Assembly: GCA_002342165.1 (NCBI GenBank)
Contig: DDPM01000144.1
Location: 1 to 9,595 of the forward strand
From: Hylemonella sp. UBA2468
GTDB lineage: Bacteria > Pseudomonadota > Gammaproteobacteria > Burkholderiales > Burkholderiaceae_C
DNA length: 9,595 bases
Reading direction: 5' to 3'
Below, piece after piece: positions 1 through 7,391 of this stretch. How positions within the stretch are numbered: the stretch's first letter is position 1; each line of letters opens with the position of its first letter. Under the pieces are notes generated by a model. That model saw only the letters and a program-made list of their open reading frames with translations. It was not told the origin of the DNA and made no database searches. The translations under genes were made by a program, and so were the position numbers.

Positions 1-687
1 CATATCGAATACATAGATTCTGAAACCTTGACGGCTGACAACACCGGACAGTTGTCGCATTTCGATGCGATTTTGGTGCCGGGCGGTTTTGGTAAACGGG
101 GCATCGAAGGCAAGATTTGTGCGGCTCGCTACGCCCGTGAGCACAAAGTACCTTATCTCGGCATTTGTCTTGGCATGCAGATTGCCACCATCGAATACGC
201 ACGCCATGTCGCGGGTTTGAAAAACGCCAACAGTACTGAATTCGAGCCCGACGGCCCACACCCGGTGATTGCATTGATCACCGAATGGAAAGACGCTGAC
301 GGCAGCATCAAACAGCGCGACGCCAAATCCGACCTTGGCGGCACCATGCGTTTAGGTGCGCAAACATCCAACGTATCCAAAGGCACACTAGCGCATGAGA
401 TTTACGGTGATGTGGTCACCGAGCGCCATCGCCACCGCTATGAAGCTAACGTGAACTACCTTGACAGATTGCGCGAAGCTGGACTGGTGATCTCTGCGCT
501 GACGCAGATAGAGCACTTGACAGAAATTGTGGAGTTGCCGCGCAACGTGCATCCTTGGTACATGGGTGTGCAATTTCATCCCGAGTTCAAATCCACGCCT
601 TGGGATGGTCACCCACTGTTCAATGCCTTTGTCATTGCGGCACTTACTCACCAGACCGAGCGAAAAAAACTCAAGGTGGTTGCATGA
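1..687 (+). CDS. pyrG: CTP synthase, C-terminal glutaminase part (partial at left edge)
   Basis: CTP synthase makes CTP from UTP, ATP and glutamine in the cytoplasm, the last step of de novo pyrimidine nucleotide synthesis. The window opens inside the gene, and frame 1 is open from base 1 to TGA at 685-687, giving 228 codons. What remains is the class I glutamine amidotransferase domain. The oxyanion-loop motif PGGFG comes first. The nucleophile elbow GICLGMQ follows, with the catalytic Cys at 166-168. The His-Glu pair lies in QFHPE (His at 577-579, Glu at 583-585). The synthetase domain lies upstream of the window. The TTG at 28 is an internal Leu codon, not a start, because the frame stays open and in-family to base 1. 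The stop overlaps the kdsA start as ATGA, which points to translational coupling. Confidence 0.97.
   Translation, partial: HIEYIDSETLTADNTGQLSHFDAILVPGGFGKRGIEGKICAARYAREHKVPYLGICLGMQIATIEYARHVAGLKNANSTEFEPDGPHPVIALITEWKDADGSIKQRDAKSDLGGTMRLGAQTSNVSKGTLAHEIYGDVVTERHRHRYEANVNYLDRLREAGLVISALTQIEHLTEIVELPRNVHPWYMGVQFHPEFKSTPWDGHPLFNAFVIAALTHQTERKKLKVVA
673..679 (+). promoter_or_regulatory. Ribosome binding site of kdsA inside pyrG
   Basis: The sequence AAGGTGG lies 4 bases before the ATG at 684, inside the last pyrG codons. It supports the short 285-residue kdsA start over the upstream in-frame start at 555, which would add 43 residues translated out of frame from pyrG and foreign to the family. 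Confidence 0.6.
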
Positions 688-1541
688 AACTGTGCGGCTT
701 TGATGCCGGTTTAGAGCATCGCTTCTTTTTAATAGCTGGCACATGCTCTATCGAGGGTTTGCAAATGTCTTTGGATGTCGCCGGACAATTGCAAGAGATT
801 TGTAGCTCTTTGGGCATCCCCCTGATATACAAAGGCTCGTTCGACAAAGCCAACCGTTCTTCGGGCAGCACGCGACGTGGTTTGGGCATGGATGCCGGTT
901 TGAAAATCCTGGACGAAGTGCGCAGACAAATCAAAGTGCCAGTGCTCACCGATGTGCATGACGAATCACAAGTGTCCACCGTCGCCAGCGTGGTCGACGT
1001 ATTGCAAACCCCTGCATTTTTATGCAGGCAAACCGATTTCATACGCGCCGTGGCGCAATCAGGCAAACCGGTGAACATCAAAAAAGGCCAGTTCTTAGCG
1101 CCTTGGGACATGACCAACGTGATAGACAAAGCGCGTGCCGCCGCGCTTGAAAAAGGATTGCCTGAAGACAACTTTTTGGCGTGCGAGCGTGGTGTCAGCT
1201 TTGGCTACAACAATTTGGTCGCCGACATGAGCAGTCTGGCCGAGATGCGCAAAACAGGCGCGCCCGTGGTATTTGATGTGACGCATGCCGTGCAAAAACC
1301 GGGCGGCCAAGGCACGAGCAGCGGTGGCGCGCGCGACATGGTGCCGGTGCTGGCCCGCGCTGGTGTGGCCGCTGGCGTGGCAGGTTTGTTCATGGAAACC
1401 CACCCCAAGCCCAGTGAAGCCTGGTCAGACGGCCCGAATGCCGTGCCTTTGGGCAAGATGAAGAATTTGTTAGAAACTTTGGTCGAGTTGGATGCCGTGA
1501 CCAAAAAACACCCTTTGCTGGAAAACGATTTTTCAGCTTGA
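684..1541 (+). CDS. kdsA: 3-deoxy-D-manno-octulosonate 8-phosphate synthase, metal-dependent type
   Basis: KdsA condenses phosphoenolpyruvate with arabinose 5-phosphate to KDO 8-phosphate, the committed step to the inner-core sugar of lipopolysaccharide. The product has 285 residues, the usual family length. Family blocks seen are [58 protein letters not shown] and METHPKP...SDGPNA. Cys21, in IAGTC, sits where the metal-independent E. coli enzyme has Asn26. With the His of DVTHAVQ, the Glu of FMETHP and the Asp of SDGPNA it completes the Cys/His/Glu/Asp metal site of the metal-dependent class. The usual Pro before this Cys (AGPC) is Thr here. The ATG overlaps the pyrG stop, so the two are probably co-translated. 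A gap of 57 bases separates it from eno, whose enzyme makes the PEP that KdsA uses. Confidence 0.96.
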   Translation: MKLCGFDAGLEHRFFLIAGTCSIEGLQMSLDVAGQLQEICSSLGIPLIYKGSFDKANRSSGSTRRGLGMDAGLKILDEVRRQIKVPVLTDVHDESQVSTVASVVDVLQTPAFLCRQTDFIRAVAQSGKPVNIKKGQFLAPWDMTNVIDKARAAALEKGLPEDNFLACERGVSFGYNNLVADMSSLAEMRKTGAPVVFDVTHAVQKPGGQGTSSGGARDMVPVLARAGVAAGVAGLFMETHPKPSEAWSDGPNAVPLGKMKNLLETLVELDAVTKKHPLLENDFSA

Positions 1542-1568
1542 ATGAATGTGGATTGCAGGCTTTATAAC
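1538..1568 (+). promoter_or_regulatory. Possible eno promoter between kdsA and eno
   Basis: The kdsA-eno gap contains TATAAC at 1563-1568, five of six matches to the -10 consensus. TTGAAT at 1538-1543, overlapping the kdsA stop, matches four of six positions of the -35. The 19-base spacer is longer than ideal. The -10 sits within a small inverted repeat (CAGG at 1556-1559, CCTG at 1568-1571). An internal promoter would let eno be expressed above kdsA, but the match is only suggestive. Confidence 0.3.
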
Positions 1569-1586
1569 CTGTGTGTTTTCTTGTAG

Positions 1587-2882
<1,296 letters not shown>

Positions 2883-2903
2883 ACCTGTTGTAATGCACCC
2901 ATC

Positions 2904-3179
2904 ATGGGCCAACGTGCTGTTTCTTTCATCCTGATCCTGTTGCTGCTGGTCTTGCAGGGCCAGTTATGGCTAGGAAGGGGCAGCCTGCCAGCCGTGAGCC
3001 GCTTGGCGTCTGAGCTGGAAACCCAGCAACAACACAACCTTCAAGCAAAGCAAGTCAACGAGCAACTTGTAGCCGAGGTAAGGGACCTGCAAGAGGGCTT
3101 GGACATGGTGGAAGAAAAAGCACGTCGCGAGTTGGGTATGGTCAAGCCCAACGAAATTTTGGTTCAAGTTTCCAAGTAA
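2904..3179 (+). CDS. ftsB: Cell division protein FtsB (septum formation initiator family)
   Basis: FtsB is a small bitopic inner-membrane protein that joins FtsL and FtsQ in the divisome and helps activate septal peptidoglycan synthesis by FtsWI. The 91-residue product has a short cytoplasmic start, one membrane helix at about residues 5-23 and the juxtamembrane stretch LWLGRGSLP. A Gln/Glu-rich coiled coil follows at about 31-74, then the family tail ARRELGMVKPNEILVQV. Length and order match FtsB. The start lies 21 bases after the eno stop and has no clear Shine-Dalgarno, so coupling to eno translation is plausible. The same eno-ftsB adjacency occurs in E. coli. Confidence 0.93.
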   Translation: MGQRAVSFILILLLLVLQGQLWLGRGSLPAVSRLASELETQQQHNLQAKQVNEQLVAEVRDLQEGLDMVEEKARRELGMVKPNEILVQVSK

Positions 3180-3186
3180 GCACGTT

Positions 3187-3684
3187 GTGATCATTGCGGT
3201 TTTGGGCGCTACCGGTACTGGCAAAACCCAGCTGACCCTCGCCCTTCGCAGATGGCTGGCATCTCAAGCCTTCGAAAACCCGCTCCATATGGGGCCCAAT
3301 TCCGAGGTGTGGGACTCCCCAACTTGGTCAGAGCTGGAAGCCCTTAACAGACCCCTGAACCGACGCCATATGAAGCTTTTGTTAATGGGTTTGGACTTAC
3401 CTCATTCAAACGCCAATCAGCCCTTCCCCACCCGCATCCAAAACGAACAAGCACAACAAGACTCAGCACTGCGGTCTCAATTGCAAAGTCAGGCTTGGTC
3501 TTACGGTGTGGTGTACGGGCAGGGAGAAATTCGCCTGCAACATGCGCTTCGGTTTTTGGTTCCGCAGAACGCACCTGCCGCACGATGGAGAGGCCTGTGC
3601 GAAGGATGCTCAGACCCCGATTGCGAGCGGCGTTTGTTTACTGCACTGAAGGGCTGGAAGGCGGCTGAATCCCAGCGGAGGTAA
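3187..3684 (+). CDS. Small P-loop NTPase, NadR/AAA_28-like, with C-terminal cysteine cluster (function unknown)
   Basis: I do not recognise a named gene. The 165-residue product starts at GTG 3187, 7 bases after ftsB, which places a Walker A motif (GATGTGKT, residues 7-14) at the extreme N-terminus as in small kinases. LLLMGLDLP (about 64-72), followed by a run ending in YGVVYGQGEIRL (about 106-117), resembles the second half of NadR-type nucleoside kinase domains (AAA_28), where a similar LDLPW segment follows the lid region. The usual Asp-Gly-Arg and Arg-Asp residues after that segment are not obvious, so activity is uncertain. The C-terminus has three cysteines (138, 141, 146; CxxC-x4-C) before RRLFTALKG, which might bind metal. 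Its last 47 bases overlap the 3' end of the convergent hslO. Co-transcription with eno-ftsB is likely. The P-loop call is firm and the NadR-like reading is inference from remembered family patterns. Confidence 0.72.
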   Translation: MIIAVLGATGTGKTQLTLALRRWLASQAFENPLHMGPNSEVWDSPTWSELEALNRPLNRRHMKLLLMGLDLPHSNANQPFPTRIQNEQAQQDSALRSQLQSQAWSYGVVYGQGEIRLQHALRFLVPQNAPAARWRGLCEGCSDPDCERRLFTALKGWKAAESQRR

Positions 3685-4630
3685 ACAACTGCGATGTGTC
3701 CACTGCATCAAACCGGTAGCTGGCTCCACAAAATTCACACCCCACTTGAATCGCGCCCTGCTCGGCCAAAATGTCCCGGGCCTCCGCTTGACCCAGCCCT
3801 TGAATCATGAGGGACACGCGCTCCCGGCTGCAGGTACACCCAAAGTGCGGCAGTGCTTGCCCGAGCTTGGGACGAATCTGCTGCAAAGGTTCCTCCCAAA
3901 ACAGGCGATGCAGTACGGAGTCCATGTCCAGTGTTAACAGTTCTTCTGAGGTCATGCTAGAAGCCAGTGTGGCGATGCGTCGGTAGTTTTCAACCATGGT
4001 CTCGTCGATGTGCTCTTTGTCGCTGGTGCTTGTGGCGGCTCCAGCCAAATTGCCCTGACCCAAAATAGGCAAGCGCTGTATGAGCAAGCCCGCCGACATG
4101 TGCTCGTTGCTGGCCAAGACCAAGGTGGTTTCAAGCTGTTCACTTTGACGCATGTAAAACTGCAGGGCCTCAGCCACGCTGCCCATGGCCACACCCTGTT
4201 CATCTTGTAACGGCACCACACCCTGATAGGGCTGCTGCCCGTCTCGCCGGTCTTGTGGGTCCAGGGTGATCACACAACGGGCATGGCCGTGGGGGTTGAC
4301 CAAATCTGCAAGACTGGCCTTAGGGGCCACTGGACCGCTGAGGTTGGCGGTAGCACGCAATTGCAAGTCCGACAGCACCTCCACCACCGCCAATTTGACA
4401 GGACCATCGCCCATGACTTGCAAAATCAAAGCGCCCTCAAAGTTGATGTTGGACTGCATCAGCACCGCAGCGGCCACCATCTCCCCCAACATGGCCTGAA
4501 CTTGAGGTGGGTAAGGGCCTGTGTTGCTGCATTTGCGGCGATCCAGCACCTCGGTCCACGCATCCGTGATGCGTACCAGCATGCCGCGCACAGGCAAGCC
4601 CTCAAATAAAAATTTCCGAAGTTCAGACAA
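3638..4630 (-). CDS. hslO: Hsp33 redox-regulated chaperone
   Basis: Hsp33 is a cytoplasmic holdase switched on by oxidants together with unfolding stress; oxidation of a zinc-bound cysteine centre releases zinc and exposes the client-binding surface. The 330-residue product has the N-terminal chaperone domain (FLFEGLPVRG, then GPYPP), the linker region, and the C-terminal switch with CxC at Cys265/Cys267 (GCTCS) and CxxC at Cys298/Cys301 (GCEFC). All four zinc ligands are present. The start is TTG at 4630-4628: an in-frame stop lies at 4637-4639, no ATG occurs before Met17, and TTG gives the family-like MSELRKFLFE. This start is 5 bases upstream of the carbonic anhydrase stop, so the genes overlap by 8 bases and are probably coupled. 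The tail beyond the zinc centre is Ser/Pro-rich and overlaps the convergent P-loop gene. Confidence 0.95.
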   Translation of the reverse strand: MSELRKFLFEGLPVRGMLVRITDAWTEVLDRRKCSNTGPYPPQVQAMLGEMVAAAVLMQSNINFEGALILQVMGDGPVKLAVVEVLSDLQLRATANLSGPVAPKASLADLVNPHGHARCVITLDPQDRRDGQQPYQGVVPLQDEQGVAMGSVAEALQFYMRQSEQLETTLVLASNEHMSAGLLIQRLPILGQGNLAGAATSTSDKEHIDETMVENYRRIATLASSMTSEELLTLDMDSVLHRLFWEEPLQQIRPKLGQALPHFGCTCSRERVSLMIQGLGQAEARDILAEQGAIQVGCEFCGASYRFDAVDTSQLFTSAGIQPPSSPSVQ

Positions 4631-5147
4631 TGCGCTTCAACCCCAGTCGATAGCGTTTGGCGTTTTCAATGTAGTGGTCGGATATGCGCCTGATGCCCAA
4701 AATCTGCTCTGCGCTTAGAGTTTTCACGACCTTGGCGGGACTGCCCAAAATCATGGAGCCGTCTGGAAAGTCTTTGCCTTCGGTGACCAAAGCACCCGCA
4801 CCCACCAAACAATTTTTGCCAATCCGGGCGTGGTTGAGCACCACAGCACCAATGCCAATCAAAGAGCCCTCGCCCACCGTACACCCGTGCAGCATGACCT
4901 TGTGGCCTACCGACACGTTGGCTTCTAGGGTTAGGGGAATGCCTGCATCGGCATGCAACACGCAACCGTCTTGCACATTGGTACCTGCTCCAATGTGGAG
5001 GTGCTCGGAATCGCCCCGCAAAATGGAGCCAAACCAAATGCTGGTGTCGGCCTCTAGGGTCACCCGGCCAATCACCTGAGCGCTGTCGGCCACCCAAGCC
5101 GATTCGGCAAGTTGCGGGGTGTGCGCATCCAATTGATAAATGGCCAT
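4623..5147 (-). CDS. Gamma-carbonic anhydrase family (hexapeptide-repeat) protein
   Basis: The 174-residue product has the left-handed beta-helix hexapeptide repeats of the gamma-carbonic anhydrase/YrdA/PaaY family, which form trimers with metal at subunit interfaces. The three metal ligands are present: His65 (in LHAD), His82 and His87 (in GHKVMLHGC). Arg44 and Asp46 (LRGD) and Gln59 (NVQDG) of the active site are also present. The acidic loop residues that aid proton transfer in the archaeal Cam enzyme are not evident, as in most short bacterial homologues, so real CO2 hydration activity is uncertain. I chose ATG 5147-5145 (MAIYQLD), preceded by AGG at 7-base spacing, over TTG two codons upstream. 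It overlaps hslO by 8 bases and follows the DUF455 gene after 77 bases on the same strand. Confidence 0.92.
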   Translation of the reverse strand: MAIYQLDAHTPQLAESAWVADSAQVIGRVTLEADTSIWFGSILRGDSEHLHIGAGTNVQDGCVLHADAGIPLTLEANVSVGHKVMLHGCTVGEGSLIGIGAVVLNHARIGKNCLVGAGALVTEGKDFPDGSMILGSPAKVVKTLSAEQILGIRRISDHYIENAKRYRLGLKRIV

Positions 5148-5224
5148 GATCAACCTAGCGGCAAGTTAGATGGGTTTTTGGATACAAATAGGGAATAGGC
5201 GACGGCAAAAGCTTGAATCTGTTC

Positions 5225-6082
5225 TTATGCCATTGTAAGGAGCGCCTGCAGCTCGGCCTCGCTGAAACCAGCCGCACGCCTTGCAGGCAAATTGAAAGGG
5301 CCTTTCATTCTCGGGGCTTGGTACTGCTGCCTCAATTGGGCAAATGTCGCCACCGGCTCCAACCCCCGCTGCTGGCACAAATGCCCATACCACCTGTTGC
5401 CCAGCGCCACATGTCCCACCTCGTCACGCAAAATCAGGTCCAAAATTTCGCCCCCCCGCAGGTCGCCCACCGAAAGGAGTTTGTTTTTAACAGCGGGCGA
5501 CGCATCCAGGCCACGCGCCTCCAGTGTTCTGGGTACCAACGCCACACGGGCCAAGAGGTCGTTTTGCGTGCGCTCGGCCATTTCCCACAAACCATCGTGG
5601 GCAGGGAAATCGCCATACCCAAAACCCAGTGTTTGCAAATGCTCACTTAGTAAGCTGAAATGCAACGCTTCTTCTTGAGCCACTTGAAACCAGGCCCGGT
5701 AAAAATCTTCGGGCATACCCGAAAAGCGCCACACCACATCCAAAGCCAAATCGATGGCGTTGCGCTCAATATGAACCACTGAATGCACCAGCGCCGCATG
5801 CCCCTCAGGGGTATTGAGCTTGGGGGGTTTGATCTGGGTGTGCGGCACCAACAAGGGGAGTGCACCTCTGCCGGGCTGAGGTGAGGGGCTGTTCAGCTCA
5901 CGTTGGGCATCCACCCCCAAACCCGCTGGGGTTTGCATGAGCGCCTGTGCTTTGGTCACAGGATCGTCATGCATAAACCATCGCAGGGCCAGTTGACGAA
6001 GTTCTGGGGTATTGATGGCGGGTGTGCGCTTTGGGGCGCTCAAAACTGGGGCTGAATCCACGGAAAAGTTGGAAACCTTCAT
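5225..6082 (-). CDS. DUF455 family ferritin-like putative diiron protein
   Basis: The product has 285 residues and matches the DUF455 (COG2833) family, whose biochemical function is not established. The core is a predicted four-helix ferritin-like bundle with a full diiron ligand set: Glu106 (HIERNAID), Glu138 and His141 (EEALHF), Glu188 (LEARGLD), and Glu221 and His224 (DEVGHVA). This E...ExxH...E...ExxH layout is typical of carboxylate-bridged diiron proteins, some of which are oxygenases. A family block GYGDFPAHDGLWEMA lies at about 155-169. The first 95 or so residues are a less conserved, Pro-rich lead. ATG 6082 is preferred to the TTG one codon upstream. No convincing Shine-Dalgarno precedes it. 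It heads a minus-strand run with the carbonic anhydrase and hslO and diverges from the EAL-HDOD gene. Confidence 0.87.
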   Translation of the reverse strand: MKVSNFSVDSAPVLSAPKRTPAINTPELRQLALRWFMHDDPVTKAQALMQTPAGLGVDAQRELNSPSPQPGRGALPLLVPHTQIKPPKLNTPEGHAALVHSVVHIERNAIDLALDVVWRFSGMPEDFYRAWFQVAQEEALHFSLLSEHLQTLGFGYGDFPAHDGLWEMAERTQNDLLARVALVPRTLEARGLDASPAVKNKLLSVGDLRGGEILDLILRDEVGHVALGNRWYGHLCQQRGLEPVATFAQLRQQYQAPRMKGPFNLPARRAAGFSEAELQALLTMA

Positions 6083-6088
6083 CAAGAA

Positions 6089-6117
6089 ATTATCTGTCTT
6101 AGCTAGTATGGTGGCAT
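6089..6117 (-). promoter_or_regulatory. Candidate promoter for the DUF455-carbonic anhydrase-hslO run
   Basis: On the minus strand GATAAT (6094-6089) matches five of six -10 bases. ATGCCA (6117-6112) matches four of six -35 bases, with a 17-base spacer. Transcription would begin at or within a few bases of the DUF455 ATG at 6082, so the mRNA could be leaderless, which would fit the missing Shine-Dalgarno. The proposed -35 overlaps the start codon of the divergent gene. The evidence is motif matching only. Confidence 0.28.
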
Positions 6118-7390
6118 GACCACCTCATTACTTTCTTCACCCATCACCGATTCAGATTTCGCCTCGCCCTCTACCCAAGCGCCCTCCACCATTGCTCGAC
6201 AAGCGATTGTGAATGTTCGCAAAGAGGTGGTGGGTTATGAGTTATTTGACCGCTCTCAAGTTCAGAAAGACCACTCCTCGGCCACAGATGCCGAAATGCT
6301 CTTTAACGTGTTGTCTTTGGTCGATGCAGATGGCCAACTCACCCATAAAACTCTACATATCAATTGCACGCACGCCTCCTTGGCAGGCGGTCACCTGGAG
6401 CTGATTCACCCCAGCCGGGTGGTGCTTGAAATCCCACCCTTACCGGATGAATCGGCCGACCTGATTGAATCGAAAGTCCCGTCCTTGATGGACCTGCAGA
6501 AACGCGGCTTCAAAATGGCGTTCAACGAGCGCATGGTCAACCCCGTATACGCCTCGTGGCTGCCCTTGGCCAGCTTCATCAAATTTGACTTGAGCGTTGC
6601 CAGCCGCGACCAAATAGAAGCGGGCATTCGGTACGCTGAAAAATTAGGACAACCCGCCTTTATGGTGGAAAAAGTGGAGTCCGAATTTCAATACCACGAC
6701 ATGATGGACTTGGGGGTCAAATTTTTCCAAGGCTACTGGCTATCCAAGCCTGTGTTGATGCAGGGACAAACCCTCAGGCCAGCACACGCCAACATTGTGC
6801 AGCTCATCAATATGGTGCGCCGCCAAGCCAGTACCGACCAGATTGAAACACTGATCAAGCGCGACCCCACCATCTCCTTTAACCTGCTCAAGTACATCAA
6901 TTCAGCAGGGTTTGGGCTCACCACCAAAATCACCTCGTTCAGACAAGCCGTCATGCTGCTGGGCTTGAACAAAATGTTCCGCTGGGCTGCACTGTTGCTC
7001 TCCACCTCCAAGGAGGGCGGTTCGGCTCAAGCGCTGCGCAGCACTGCCGTGGTCAGGGGTCGGCTCATGGAGCTACTGGTGGCCGAGCGCCCCAACAACC
7101 CCGCCGATGGCGACATCGCCTTTGTCGTGGGTATTTTTTCTGTGTTGGACGTGATGCTGAAGATGCCCCTCCAACAGGCCCTGAGCACCATCTTGTTGCC
7201 CGAGGGTGTGGAAGACGCCTTGCTCCACCGCAAAGGCCCACTGGCCCCCTACCTGGAATTGACCTTGGCCTGCGAGTCATCCGATGCAACAGCCTTTGCC
7301 CGTCTTGCCACCGAACTCGACTTAACAGGCCATCAAATCAATATGGCCCATCTCATGGCCTTGGCTTGGGCCGAAAACATAGGCGTCTGA
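6116..7390 (+). CDS. Degenerate EAL plus HDOD signalling protein (YuxH type)
   Basis: The 424-residue product has a Ser/Thr-rich N-terminus (1-25), an EAL-like domain (about 27-220) and an HDOD domain (about 225-410). In the EAL part, Glu42 (YELF), Asn83 (LHINC), Glu105 (VLEIPP), Lys156 (IKFDLS) and Gln205 (FFQGYWLSKP) persist. The catalytic Asp-Asp of the DDFG motif is replaced by AFNE (135-138), so c-di-GMP hydrolysis is unlikely. The HDOD part is seen from KRDPTISFNLLKYINSAGFG, then a helix with LLGLNKMFRWAALLL, and the C-terminal YuxH-like block FSVLDVMLKMPLQQAL. Such proteins are thought to act as signalling scaffolds, and the partner here is unknown. The ATG follows GGTGG, a weak ribosome site. 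It is divergent from DUF455 (33 bases) and convergent with xerD, so it is probably a single-gene unit. Confidence 0.88.
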   Translation: MTTSLLSSPITDSDFASPSTQAPSTIARQAIVNVRKEVVGYELFDRSQVQKDHSSATDAEMLFNVLSLVDADGQLTHKTLHINCTHASLAGGHLELIHPSRVVLEIPPLPDESADLIESKVPSLMDLQKRGFKMAFNERMVNPVYASWLPLASFIKFDLSVASRDQIEAGIRYAEKLGQPAFMVEKVESEFQYHDMMDLGVKFFQGYWLSKPVLMQGQTLRPAHANIVQLINMVRRQASTDQIETLIKRDPTISFNLLKYINSAGFGLTTKITSFRQAVMLLGLNKMFRWAALLLSTSKEGGSAQALRSTAVVRGRLMELLVAERPNNPADGDIAFVVGIFSVLDVMLKMPLQQALSTILLPEGVEDALLHRKGPLAPYLELTLACESSDATAFARLATELDLTGHQINMAHLMALAWAENIGV

Positions 7391-7391
7391 A

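Noticed and set aside
555..683. 43-codon N-terminal extension of kdsA
   Set aside because: It lies entirely within pyrG in another frame and is foreign to the KdsA family; ATG 684 has a ribosome site and gives the normal length.
671..1171. 166-codon minus-strand frame inside kdsA
   Set aside because: It is a shadow of kdsA, with no ribosome site and no recognisable domain.
4253..4609. Plus-strand frame of 118 codons over hslO
   Set aside because: It is antisense to conserved Hsp33 sequence, and its His/Gln-rich composition is typical of a shadow frame.
5148..5224. 77-base gap between the DUF455 and carbonic anhydrase genes as a terminator or promoter site
   Set aside because: I see no stable stem with a T tract and no good -35/-10 pair on the minus strand.
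5213..5650. Plus-strand frame of 145 codons over the DUF455 gene
   Set aside because: The opposite strand encodes a full ferritin-like protein with all its ligands. This frame has no motif and begins in the gap between genes.
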